Positions 47,858 to 55,888 of a stretch of 64,000 nt of DNA are shown in pieces. The position numbers and the translations under genes are program-made. Source of the stretch: Oceanospirillaceae bacterium (GTDB lineage: Bacteria > Pseudomonadota > Gammaproteobacteria > Pseudomonadales > Oceanobacteraceae); contig JACKOM010000002.1 of NCBI GenBank assembly GCA_024234265.1, positions 124,001 through 188,000 of the forward strand, given 5' to 3'. Position 1 is the first letter of the stretch; each line of letters opens with the position of its first letter. The notes beneath the pieces were generated by a model, which was not told where the DNA came from, ran no database searches, and saw only the letters and a list, made by a program, of their open reading frames with translations.

Positions 47858-48150
47858 TTTTCTTTCTGGGAAGGGAACACCCGAGCAAGCTCGAGTATAA
47901 ATTCCCTTAGCCCAGCCTTTGTCCATACTGCTGCTTGTTTCCGGTTTTTTCTGCGCGCCATTACGCCCACGCGCCATGGGGCATACACGTTCCGAGTATA
48001 AATCCATGCCCTGCTTCGCCGGCGCTTTGTCAGCATACCCGTGCCGGGCTAAATCCATTGCTGACTGCGGCCTATGCCGCTTTAAAAAACCGGCGCAGCA
48101 AGTTCGCATTAAGTGTTCTGAGTTAACGCCGTGGTCAGTCTGCACAGATA
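47858..48150 (+). repeat. Dispersed multi-hairpin repeat, copy D, with expanded loops
   Basis: Same order as copies A and B: hairpin 1 CTGGGAAG...CAG at 47866-47915, outer arms CCGGTTTTTT (47941-47950) and AAAAAACCGG (48084-48093), hairpin 2 GGGCAT...ATGCCC (47979-48011), hairpin 3 GTCAGCAT...ATTGCTGAC (48029-48065), and the tail. Each hairpin loop carries a related insert of 18-28 bases ending in TAAAT. The following 300 bases hold no gene. Confidence 0.85.
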
Positions 48151-48328
48151 AAAACCATTCCGCAAAAATCATCCCTCAAATGCATTTCACTGTACTCAAG
48201 TACCGTGTATTGATGCTGCTCCCGCATTTAATGCACATTTTGCTGGCTGACATTGCGCGCTTTCTCGGGCACTGGTAGTGTAACCGCCTGAAAATCCGGC
48301 AGTTTTAAAAAAGGTGCGCCGAGTTAAC

Positions 48329-48442
48329 GCGCATGCGCGTTTTGCCGGGTACCCCGCAAAAAATCAGGGCTGGTGTTTTCAATAAAAACAAAGGGATAGG
48401 TTGTTTTTTTGAGCCTGTCAGAATGACAAAGCGCGCATGCGC
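48329..48442. repeat. Long inverted repeat just before the first cassette
   Basis: GCGCATGCGCGTTTTG (48329-48344) pairs with CAAAGCGCGCATGCGC (48427-48442) at 15 of 16 positions; each arm is also palindromic. The second arm ends 13 bases before the cassette junction at 48455. It could be a degenerate attC or part of the recombination target; it does not have a clean R box on its left. No gene is seen from 48130 to 48470. Confidence 0.6.
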
Positions 48443-48455
48443 ATGAATAAAACTG

Positions 48456-49180
48456 TTATGCACCCTTATAAATGGAGAGTTTTGTGAAGTTGAACGAAAA
48501 AAATGAATATTGGTCAGAAAAGTTTAAAAGTTTAAATCTTTCTGGGGTGAAGCTTTGTTCGAAGGAATTCGACGGCTGTACATTTGAAAAATGTGATTTT
48601 AACGAGGCAGTATTCGAAAGATGCAATTTTGTAGACTGTGAATTTATTGGTTGTAACTTAAGTAATGTGAAAATGGATTACAGCAAGTTTGCTGACGTTT
48701 GTTTTTTCGAATCAAAACTCATTGGTATTAATTGGACTAAGGTGTCGTGGCCCCGACTACTATTTAATTCACCAGTTAAATTTTATAAATCAATTCTCAA
48801 TGACAGCTCATTTTATGGCCTTGCATTACAAGATTTAGTTATAGACGAGTGCAAGGCGCATAATGTTGATTTCCGAGAGTGCGATCTTAGTAATGCAAAT
48901 CTAACATACAGTGATCTATCAGGGTGTTATTTCGGTAATACAAATTTATCTAGTGCTGACTTTTCTGAGGCTACTAACTATGATATCGATATACATCAAA
49001 ATATTATTAAGAAAGCCAAGTTCAGTAGATTTGAGGCAATTCGGCTTCTTGATAGCCTTGAGATAGAATTGGTTGATTAAGTAGAATCTGCTAGCAAATG
49101 CATAACAAGGCTATCAAAAATCGTTCCGGCCGAAAAACGGCCTCCACTGGACGCGCTAACGCGCGCCTTTTATAGCGGCG
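48456..49180 (+). mobile_element. Integron gene cassette 1
   Basis: The cassette begins within GTTATGC (48455-48461) and ends in attC at 49180. Its own attC left box, GCATAAC (49100-49106), is the exact reverse complement of GTTATGC, as a cassette circularised at its own ends requires. One AT-rich gene fills it. No integrase gene is in the window. Confidence 0.8.
48472..49080 (+). CDS. Pentapeptide-repeat protein (cassette 1)
   Basis: 202 residues with many pentapeptide repeats of the A/C(D/N)LXX type, seen in two runs: about residues 23-85 (CTFEKCDFNEAVFERCNF) and 130-170 (VDFRECDLSNANLTYSDL), with a less regular middle containing GINWTKVSWPRL. The C-terminus is helical (FEAIRLLDSLEIELVD). 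This is the right-handed quadrilateral helix fold; Qnr proteins, which protect gyrase, share length and fold, but the sequence is not clearly Qnr. Start ATG at 48472; a GTG at 48484 with GGAG before it is an alternative. It is AT-rich, unlike the surrounding chromosome. Confidence 0.85.
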   Translation: MESFVKLNEKNEYWSEKFKSLNLSGVKLCSKEFDGCTFEKCDFNEAVFERCNFVDCEFIGCNLSNVKMDYSKFADVCFFESKLIGINWTKVSWPRLLFNSPVKFYKSILNDSSFYGLALQDLVIDECKAHNVDFRECDLSNANLTYSDLSGCYFGNTNLSSADFSEATNYDIDIHQNIIKKAKFSRFEAIRLLDSLEIELVD

Positions 49181-49186
49181 TTAAAT
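49100..49186 (+). other. attC recombination site of cassette 1
   Basis: R-box GCATAAC at the left and GTTAAAT (GTTRRRY) at the right. The inner L arms GGCTAT and ATAGC pair with a small bulge, and a hairpin GGCCG/CGGCC (49128-49142) sits in the centre. Length 87 bases; imperfect symmetry as in attC sites. Confidence 0.85.
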
Positions 49187-49784
49187 TTATGATGACTAAG
49201 CTACCCGAATTAACTATAAAGTTCGATCGGTTCAAACTGTTAAAATTAATTCTTATTGGATTTGTATTCTTTCTAATGGGTGGTTTATTTATTTTCAAGG
49301 GAATTGAAGCGATTAATGAAAAACAAAGCTCATTGAAGGTAGTATCATTAATGGGGTTGGCGGTCCTAACATATGTATTTTCTATACCTAATACAGTTGT
49401 TTGGCTCAAAAAGCTAATAGGGAAGAATGAAGGTTTAATATTAAGTGAAAAGGGCTTCATTGACCGATCTGGAAGCTATAATTACGGCCTTATTTCATGG
49501 AGTGATGTAAGAAGTATCTCTACATATAATGCAGCAGGCCAAGATTCTATTAGTGTTAACGTGTTGAATCAGGATAAATATAGAGAGATGGGAGGAATAT
49601 TTAATAAATTGATATTTGATTTTAATGTTAAGTATAGCGGAACTCCCATCCATATTACGTCTAAATCTCTTCATATAGATAATGAAGGACTGGCAAAAAA
49701 TCTGTCTAAGTACTTCGAAGCTAATAAGATTTAACAATGCGCTCAAGCTATGGACGCAGTAAACTGCGCCGCTTAGCGTGAGCG
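49181..49784 (+). mobile_element. Integron gene cassette 2
   Basis: Begins with TTAAAT directly after the cassette 1 junction and ends at 49784. The left box of its attC, ATTTAAC (49729-49735), is the exact complement of its own start GTTAAAT. Contains one AT-rich gene. The gene begins 9 bases after the junction. Confidence 0.8.
49189..49734 (+). CDS. STM3941-like membrane protein (cassette 2)
   Basis: 181 residues, two membrane helices near the N-terminus (LILIGFVFFLMGGLFIF, about 21-37; VVSLMGLAVLTYVFSI, about 50-66) and a soluble C-terminal part with GLILSEKGFIDRSG and ISWSDVRSIS, resembling the STM3941-type family often seen as cassette cargo. The start is ATG at 49189 or the next codon at 49192; no ribosome site is visible, as is common in cassettes whose coding region starts at the boundary. 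The stop codon lies inside the attC left box. Function unknown. Confidence 0.7.
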   Translation: MMTKLPELTIKFDRFKLLKLILIGFVFFLMGGLFIFKGIEAINEKQSSLKVVSLMGLAVLTYVFSIPNTVVWLKKLIGKNEGLILSEKGFIDRSGSYNYGLISWSDVRSISTYNAAGQDSISVNVLNQDKYREMGGIFNKLIFDFNVKYSGTPIHITSKSLHIDNEGLAKNLSKYFEANKI

Positions 49785-49790
49785 TTAAAA
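49729..49790 (+). other. attC recombination site of cassette 2
   Basis: Left box ATTTAAC and right box GTTAAAA. Inner arms GCTCAAGC and GCTTAGCGTGAGC pair, and CGCAGT/ACTGCG (49755-49768) forms the central hairpin. Length 62 bases. The right box lacks the final pyrimidine of GTTRRRY, as expected if that base comes from the recipient. Confidence 0.82.
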
Positions 49791-49809
49791 ACAGCCCCAG
49801 CTAACCCGC

Positions 49810-49851
49810 CAAAACACTCTGAATTAACACCCAACTCATCTGCACCAAATA
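49810..49851 (+). repeat. Remnant of the repeat tail (copy E)
   Basis: CTCTGAATTAAC followed by TCTGCACCAAATAAAAAAG resembles the 3' end of copy A (CTGAATTAACCCC and ATCTGCACAAACAAAAAAG) and of copy D. Only this tail is present, so the match may be chance or a shared terminator approach. Confidence 0.45.
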
Positions 49852-49886
49852 AAAAAGCCCCGCTGAATATCCAGCGGGGCTTTTTA
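49852..49886. terminator. Bidirectional terminator between cassette region and nuclease gene
   Basis: GCCCCGCTG pairs with CAGCGGGGC (49857-49880), flanked by A- and T-runs. It ends the minus-strand nuclease transcript. Confidence 0.92.
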
Positions 49887-49924
49887 TTTAAACCTGTTTT
49901 TTACAGGTTTTATTTGCCAGTTAC

Positions 49925-52480
49925 TTAAGCGCGTTGCTTGCGGCGCGCGCTGATCAGCAGCAGGCCTAAGCTAAGCAGCAGGCCCGGTGGCACTGAGCCT
50001 AACCAGTGGCCATAAGCATCATCCTTACCATTGCCGCGTGTTTTAAATTCCAAACCAATAATCACAGGGTCATGGTCAGAGGAGCGGTAAGCATCGGCGT
50101 TGGCATAATTATCTACCGAGCTGAAGTTCTGGCCGTTGGCTTCGGTGGCGTAATCCATCAGGGAGTCTTCCACTGAGTTGATATGCCAGGCATCCACGCT
50201 GCGCACGTTTTCCAGTAATGCAGTGCTGGCCAGGGCGTGGTCGAGGCTGCCTAAAAAGCCGCTGTAAGAATAAGAGTAGGGCTGTTCTTCGCTGGAGAAT
50301 GCGGTGTATTTGAGGTTGGTATAACCGGCGTTATAAAACACCTGCATGGGGTCTTCCTGGGAGTAGGCATTTAAATCACCAATAATCAGGAATTTATCGC
50401 TTTTGCTGCCGGTGGGGTGGCCCGCTAAAAATACGCTTAATGCCTGGGCGGCTTTAGTGCGGGTTTGGTTGCAGTTGCCCACATCGTTGGCGCCTTCATC
50501 GGTTTCACCGCAGGCGGAACCTTTGGATTTAAAGTGGTTCACGGCGAGGGTGAATTCTTTGCCGTTGAATTTAAAGCTTTGAATCAGTGACGGGCGGTTT
50601 TTGGTATCAATAAATAATGGCTGGTTATTTTCATCCAGTGCGGAGTTGCTGCTGTTTAATACCACTGTTTTGCCGCTGAGCTGCACTTTAGCGGCGCGGT
50701 ATAACAGGCCCACGCTGATTTCATCGCTGCCAAGGTCCACACCCGGATTTACAAATGCATATTCGTTGCCGCTGCTTTGTTGTGCGTTTAAGGCATCGCG
50801 TAACTGGGTGATGGCGCTGGCACTGTCAAAACCGTCGTTTTCAATTTCCATCAGGCCAACTATATCGGCGTTCATGGCAGTTAATGCGGCGACAATTTTA
50901 TCCGACTGCATGGCAAAACCTTCTGGCGTGGCAGCACCACGGGAAGTGGGGAAACCACCGCCTGAACCATCACCGTTAAAATAATTCAGCACGTTCATGC
51001 CGACGATAATCAGGTTGGCATCTTCGCTGACAACCGGTGCTGCAGTGCGGGGCAGGCTGGGCACTATGTGCAGGCTGTCGGGAATAATTGTGTAATTATT
51101 TTTATAGGCGTGCAGTATGCCGTCGATATCCGGCACTGTGTAACCGATACGCAGCGGGTTTAATGCAGAAAAACCACTCGCATCCGGGAAGGGAATATAC
51201 GCAGGGTAAGAGGCGCTCACGCCGTCATCCACTAATAAAACATCCAGCGGGCGGGCATTTTTTGCGGCGATGGCGGCATCTGAGCCGGGCACGGCAATTT
51301 CAGTACCCTGGAAATGCAGCTGCGATGAAATCACAAACTGGCCGTAATTCCCCAAACCATAACCTGTGCCGAATAAATCACTCACAATTAAATTCTGGCG
51401 GCTGCTGACGCGCATACCCTCAAGGGCTTCCCACTGTGTGAGGCTGGCAACCGGCAGTTGAATGTTTACGGCGGCGGGCAGGGCATTATCCACTGAGCAC
51501 AGGGCAAATTCGGCAACGGATTTTAACTGGGTGACCTGGCTGTATTCACTCACTGTGGCCAGCAGGCGCACGCGCTCACCTGTGTGCACTGTGTTGCTGT
51601 TGTCGTACACAAAAATACCTTCCGAGGTATTGGCATTGCCATCCTGCTCGGCGTCGGCCTGCTGAATCCAATAACCTTTATAAAAATCGGAGGGGCTGCC
51701 GTTGGCCAGCAAACCACTTTGTGCCACGCGGGTCACAATGGCTTCAACAATCACCTGGCTGCCGGAAAGTGGGCTGGCATCGTTGTTAACATCTGTGATG
51801 TCACCCTGAATGCTGCTGATTTTCTGGTAATTGTTTTGCTGGGTATCACCACAATCACCTAACGCGGAAACCGGCTCGCTGGCACAGCTGTTGGCGGCGC
51901 CGGGTGTTGGGCTTGCCAGCAGGTAGGTGTCGGTATTCAGTGGCGCGCCGCCGCAACGTTGCATGGAATTAGTAGTGCCGTTGCCGTCGGTATTTTCATC
52001 AATCTGCGGCTGGCCTGCATTTAACAGGGCTAATAAACCTGCATCGTCTGCATCGCTGGTGTCGTATACCAGGGCATCCACCAAATTGGTGGTGCTGATG
52101 GCAGAGTTATTCGGGAAGTCCGTTGCGGCAGCCTGATACAGGGCCACGGCATCGGCGCCGTTCTGAATTAAATTGCTGTCCGGGCTGATGTCGTAATCAC
52201 AGTTGGCCACCTGGCTGGCATCGCCGCACACCACAAAATAACCGCTGTTATTAGTGCTTTTACCGGTTAAATCTATGGTCTGGTAACTGAGATCATTGCT
52301 GCCGTTAAACAGCACTAAGCTGTAGGCGGATAAATCCGTATTGCCCACGCCGCCGTCGTAGAGTTCGATAAATTCTGCGGTGTCTGTGCTGGGGTTATCG
52401 CTGTCGACTTCGTTGATTAACAGTGTTGCCCCCGCATTCAGCGACAGGCCAAACAGGCCCAGTGCCAATAAGTGTTTCAT
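49925..52480 (-). CDS. ExeM/NucH-type extracellular endonuclease
   Basis: 851 residues. Signal peptide (LLALGLFGLSLNAGA), a lamin-tail domain (TLLINEVDSDNPSTDTAEFI, about 20-130), an OB-fold region (about 230-400), and an endonuclease/exonuclease/phosphatase domain (about 490-815) with VGLMEIENDGF, INSVEDSLMD and SDHDPVIIGL. The end PPGLLLSLGLLLISARRKQ is a membrane segment with a basic tail, a cell-surface sorting signal like PEP-CTERM or GlyGly-CTERM but lacking their exact motifs. It degrades extracellular DNA, for nutrient use or biofilm dispersal in related bacteria. It is monocistronic. Confidence 0.88.
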   Translation of the reverse strand: MKHLLALGLFGLSLNAGATLLINEVDSDNPSTDTAEFIELYDGGVGNTDLSAYSLVLFNGSNDLSYQTIDLTGKSTNNSGYFVVCGDASQVANCDYDISPDSNLIQNGADAVALYQAAATDFPNNSAISTTNLVDALVYDTSDADDAGLLALLNAGQPQIDENTDGNGTTNSMQRCGGAPLNTDTYLLASPTPGAANSCASEPVSALGDCGDTQQNNYQKISSIQGDITDVNNDASPLSGSQVIVEAIVTRVAQSGLLANGSPSDFYKGYWIQQADAEQDGNANTSEGIFVYDNSNTVHTGERVRLLATVSEYSQVTQLKSVAEFALCSVDNALPAAVNIQLPVASLTQWEALEGMRVSSRQNLIVSDLFGTGYGLGNYGQFVISSQLHFQGTEIAVPGSDAAIAAKNARPLDVLLVDDGVSASYPAYIPFPDASGFSALNPLRIGYTVPDIDGILHAYKNNYTIIPDSLHIVPSLPRTAAPVVSEDANLIIVGMNVLNYFNGDGSGGGFPTSRGAATPEGFAMQSDKIVAALTAMNADIVGLMEIENDGFDSASAITQLRDALNAQQSSGNEYAFVNPGVDLGSDEISVGLLYRAAKVQLSGKTVVLNSSNSALDENNQPLFIDTKNRPSLIQSFKFNGKEFTLAVNHFKSKGSACGETDEGANDVGNCNQTRTKAAQALSVFLAGHPTGSKSDKFLIIGDLNAYSQEDPMQVFYNAGYTNLKYTAFSSEEQPYSYSYSGFLGSLDHALASTALLENVRSVDAWHINSVEDSLMDYATEANGQNFSSVDNYANADAYRSSDHDPVIIGLEFKTRGNGKDDAYGHWLGSVPPGLLLSLGLLLISARRKQRA

Positions 52481-52524
52481 ACATTCCCCTGAGTTGTGAT
52501 TGTTGTGGCGGCACCATCGAGACT

Positions 52525-52652
52525 GTGTAAAAACTATCTGCGTTGTTATAACTTCGTTAAAAACGAACTCAAAATGCTCATTTATGACGTATAAACTGCG
52601 CTTTCTCGCTCGTTTTTGCCTCGTTCTGACTGCCTCGCTAACGTTTTTACAC
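52525..52652. mobile_element. MITE-like element with 10-base terminal inverted repeats
   Basis: GTGTAAAAAC (52525-52534) and GTTTTTACAC (52643-52652) are perfect inverted ends of a 128-base element without a gene. Inside are further A/T-rich arms with CGTT and GAAC. It lies between the nuclease start and selD. Only one copy is in the window, so mobility is inferred. The rest of the 400-base gap holds no gene; a candidate selD promoter would lie near 52830. Confidence 0.55.
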
Positions 52653-52888
52653 CGCCTCTATTGGGGGGTATTTGTATTGCAGGAAAACGCGAAAAAATTG
52701 AAGTTTTTATAACTATAAAATGACATTCGGCTTGAATTGGCAGCTATGGGAAATAAGCGGCGCAAACAGCCTGACATTTGCCCCGTTGGCCGCCTGTCAG
52801 GCACTGCGCTGAAGGGATGGGTGGCCTATAGTTGTGACAATTTTGCCCTGAAATCGTATCATGCCGCCTTTTGCGCCGAGGGTATGCC

Positions 52889-53929
52889 ATGTCAGAGAAC
52901 ACCATCCGCCTGACCGAATACAGTCACGGGGCCGGTTGTGGCTGCAAAATCTCCCCCAAAGTGCTCGATACCATAGTCGCCAGCCAGTTACCGGCGGGGC
53001 ACTTCCCGAATTTGCTGGTGGGCAACAGCTCCAAAGATGATGCCGCGGCTTACGATTTGGGCAACGGCGAAGTTATCCTCAGCACCACAGATTTCTTTAT
53101 GCCCATTGCCGATGATGCCTTCGATTTTGGGCGCATCGCGGCCACCAACGCCATCAGTGATATTTATGCCATGGGCGGCGAGCCGTTAATGGCCATCGCT
53201 ATTCTTGGCTGGCCGGTGAATAAATTACCGCCTGAAGTCGCCCAGCGTGTGGTGGAAGGTGGCCGTCAGGCCTGCCTGGATGCGGGCATACCCTTAGCCG
53301 GCGGCCACAGCATCGACAGCCCCGAACCGATTTTTGGCCTGGCGGTAACCGGGCGGGTGAAAAAAGAATTACTCAAACAAAATAACACCGCGCGTCTGGG
53401 GGATAAGTTATACCTCACCAAACCCCTGGGTGTGGGCATTTTAACCACAGCGCAAAAACAGAAAAAATTAAAAGACGAACACAGCACCTTAGCGCGGGAT
53501 GTGATGTGCCAGCTGAATAAAATCGGTGCAAAAGCGGCGTTAATTAACGGTGTAAATGCCATTACCGACGTAACAGGTTTTGCCCTGATGGGCCACCTGC
53601 TGGAAGTATGTGAAGGCAGTGATTTAAATGCGCGCCTGAATTACAACGCAGTGCCGGTATTAGGCCCGGTAAAAGAGTATTTACAGCTCGGCTGCATTCC
53701 CGGTGGCACCCTGCGTAATTTCGACAGCTACGGCGCAAAACTCGGCCCGTTAAATGATGAGCAGCGCCATTTATTATGCGACCCGCAAACCAGCGGTGGT
53801 TTATTAATTGCCGTGGCGCCAGAGGCCGCCGCTGAGCTGGAAACATTATTGGCTCGCGCAGGTTTATACGCTAATTGCATCGGTGAATTAATTGCACCGC
53901 GGGCGGATTACCGCATCGAGGTGTATTAA
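52889..53929 (+). CDS. selD: Selenide, water dikinase
   Basis: 346 residues from the ATG at 52889 (GAGGG before it; the frame opens earlier at a TTG). Makes selenophosphate from selenide and ATP. The catalytic site is Cys17 in HGAGCGCK with Lys20, so it uses cysteine rather than selenocysteine. The glycine-rich YDLGNGEVILSTTDFF and PLAGGHSIDSPEP segments are typical. The stop overlaps the start of mnmH (TAATG). Confidence 0.97.
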   Translation: MSENTIRLTEYSHGAGCGCKISPKVLDTIVASQLPAGHFPNLLVGNSSKDDAAAYDLGNGEVILSTTDFFMPIADDAFDFGRIAATNAISDIYAMGGEPLMAIAILGWPVNKLPPEVAQRVVEGGRQACLDAGIPLAGGHSIDSPEPIFGLAVTGRVKKELLKQNNTARLGDKLYLTKPLGVGILTTAQKQKKLKDEHSTLARDVMCQLNKIGAKAALINGVNAITDVTGFALMGHLLEVCEGSDLNARLNYNAVPVLGPVKEYLQLGCIPGGTLRNFDSYGAKLGPLNDEQRHLLCDPQTSGGLLIAVAPEAAAELETLLARAGLYANCIGELIAPRADYRIEVY

Positions 53930-55026
53930 TGGCAAAACGTGCCGATACGGCGGATTACCGCAGCCTGTTTTTAAGTGATATCCCCATGATAGACACCCGC
54001 TCGCCGGGTGAATTTGCGCGTGGTGCCTTTCCGTGCAGCGTGAATATCCCGCTGATGACCAACGACGAACGCGCCTTGGTCGGTACCTGTTATAAACAAA
54101 AGGGCCAGGATGAAGCGATAAAACTCGGCCATGAATTAGTCAGTGGTGCCATTAAAGAAGGCCGTGTAAATCAGTGGGCGCAATTCGCGCAGCAGCATCC
54201 GCAGGGTTATTTATATTGTTTCCGGGGTGGGCTGCGCTCGCAGATCAGCCAGCGCTGGCTGGCAGAGGCCGGTTGTGAATACCCGCGTATTACCGGCGGT
54301 TATAAAGCCATGCGCCGTTTTTTAATCGACACCCTTGAGCACATCAGCCAGCAGGACCCTATCGTGGTATTAGCCGGGCAAACCGGCAGCGCCAAAACCG
54401 ATATTCTGCGGCAGGTGCCCAACAGTGTGGATTTGGAAGAAATTGCCCACCACCGTGGCAGCGCCTTTGGCAAACGGGTTGGCGGGCAGCCTTCACAAAT
54501 TGATTTTGAAAATATACTCGCCATCGCCCTGCTGCGCAGCCGTCATCAACACGCCACTAAGGCCCTCGCCCTGGAAGACGAAAGCCAGTTAATTGGCCGC
54601 TGTGCTATCCCTGATGTGCTGCGTTTTAAAATGGCCGAAGCACCCCTGGTGCTGGTGGATGCGAGTTTGGAGCAGCGTATTGAGCACTCCTACGTGAATT
54701 ATATTCTGCGCAAACTCGAAGAATTTAACGTCGCCGACAGTGAAAATGGTTTTGCATTATTCGCCGAGGATTTACGTAACTCGTTAAAATCCATCAGCCG
54801 CCGTTTGGGTGGCGAGCGTTATCAGTTATTAAGTGATTTGCTTGAACAGGCATTAACCGAGCAACAAAACGGCGATGGCAGTTTGCACCGCGCATGGATT
54901 ACCTATTTGCTGCGCGATTATTACGACCCTATGTACGCCTACCAATTAAGTAAAAAACAGGCCCGTGTTGTGTTTAAAGGCGATGCGCAAGCCGTGCAGG
55001 AATTTCTCACCCAGGAGGTTAAATAA
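53929..55026 (+). CDS. mnmH: tRNA 2-selenouridine synthase
   Basis: 365 residues (also called SelU/YbbB). N-terminal rhodanese domain with the catalytic Cys97 in YCFRGGLRSQ, then a P-loop domain with GQTGSAKT. It converts 2-thiouridine to 2-selenouridine at the wobble position of certain tRNAs, using selenophosphate from SelD. Overlaps selD by one base, so it is coupled. No selA/selB or tRNA-Sec gene is in the window, so this pathway, not selenoproteins, is what is visible. Confidence 0.96.
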   Translation: MAKRADTADYRSLFLSDIPMIDTRSPGEFARGAFPCSVNIPLMTNDERALVGTCYKQKGQDEAIKLGHELVSGAIKEGRVNQWAQFAQQHPQGYLYCFRGGLRSQISQRWLAEAGCEYPRITGGYKAMRRFLIDTLEHISQQDPIVVLAGQTGSAKTDILRQVPNSVDLEEIAHHRGSAFGKRVGGQPSQIDFENILAIALLRSRHQHATKALALEDESQLIGRCAIPDVLRFKMAEAPLVLVDASLEQRIEHSYVNYILRKLEEFNVADSENGFALFAEDLRNSLKSISRRLGGERYQLLSDLLEQALTEQQNGDGSLHRAWITYLLRDYYDPMYAYQLSKKQARVVFKGDAQAVQEFLTQEVK

Positions 55027-55027
55027 T

Positions 55028-55888
55028 ATGTTTAAAAAATTACTGGCGGCCACGTTATTACTGGCTTCGTTTTCTGCTCTGGCAGATACCTTCACCTTTA
55101 CTGCGATTCCTGACGAAGACGAAGCCCGTCTGCAGGAACGTTTTAACAAGGTGGCCACCTATTTAACCGCCCAGCTGGGTGTGGAAGTGAAATATATCCC
55201 GGTGAAATCCTACGTGGCGGCGGTAACCGCTTTCCGTAACGATCAGGTGCAGCTCGCCTGGTTTGGTGGTTTATCTGGGGTGCGTGCACGCCGTTTAGTG
55301 CCGGGTTCCGAAGCGTTAGCACAGGGTTATGAAGATCAGTTTTTCAAAACCTACATTATTGCCAATACCAGCACAGGCCTGAAAGCCAGCGATAAATTCC
55401 CGGTGGGCATTGCCGGTAAAACCTTTACCTTTGGTTCCAAGGGTTCTACCTCCGGGCGTTTAATGCCTGAATATTACATCCGTGAAAATCTGCACAAAGT
55501 CCCGCAAGATGTATTCAGCCGGGTAGGTTTCTCCGGTGATCACAGTCGCACCATTGCCCAGGTGCAATCCGGTGCCTATCAGGTGGGTGCAGTGAATTAT
55601 AAAGTGTGGGAAACCGAACTGGCCGAAGGCAAAGTGGACCCTGCCAAGGTAACCGTGCTGTGGTCTACCCCGGCGTATCCTGATTACCAGTGGAGCATCC
55701 GCGGTGATGCGGATAAACGTTACGGCAAAGGTTTTACTGCCAAAGTGCGTGCTGCCCTGCTGAATATGAAAGATAAAGATTTATTGGCAAGTTTCCCGCG
55801 CGAATCCTTTGTGCCTGCCAGCAATAACGATTATGCCCCGATCGAAAAAACCGGCGCTGCTATTGGCATTCTGGACGATAACGATTAA
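55028..55888 (+). CDS. Selenate-type ABC transporter substrate-binding protein
   Basis: 286 residues from the ATG at 55028, with AGGAGG 9 bases before it. Signal peptide LLAATLLLASFSALADTF. PhnD-like fold: FNKVATYLTAQLGVEVKYIP, QLAWFGGLSGVRARRL, TFGSKGSTSGRLMPEYY. Families of this type next to selD and mnmH have been named putative selenate importers; here the position directly after mnmH supports a selenium oxyanion ligand, though phosphonate or phosphite cannot be excluded by sequence alone. Confidence 0.85.
   Translation: MFKKLLAATLLLASFSALADTFTFTAIPDEDEARLQERFNKVATYLTAQLGVEVKYIPVKSYVAAVTAFRNDQVQLAWFGGLSGVRARRLVPGSEALAQGYEDQFFKTYIIANTSTGLKASDKFPVGIAGKTFTFGSKGSTSGRLMPEYYIRENLHKVPQDVFSRVGFSGDHSRTIAQVQSGAYQVGAVNYKVWETELAEGKVDPAKVTVLWSTPAYPDYQWSIRGDADKRYGKGFTAKVRAALLNMKDKDLLASFPRESFVPASNNDYAPIEKTGAAIGILDDND

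Noticed and set aside
47743..48172. Minus-strand frames across repeat copy D
   Set aside because: They translate the repeat and its loop inserts; similar frames occur over copy B, so the peptide likeness only reflects the shared DNA.
48329..48461. Inverted repeat before cassette 1 as a third attC
   Set aside because: The left box is not a clean RYYYAAC and no upstream cassette start complements it; kept only as an inverted repeat.
52500..52712. 70-codon frame upstream of selD
   Set aside because: It covers the MITE-like element and its inverted ends; no domain and no ribosome site.
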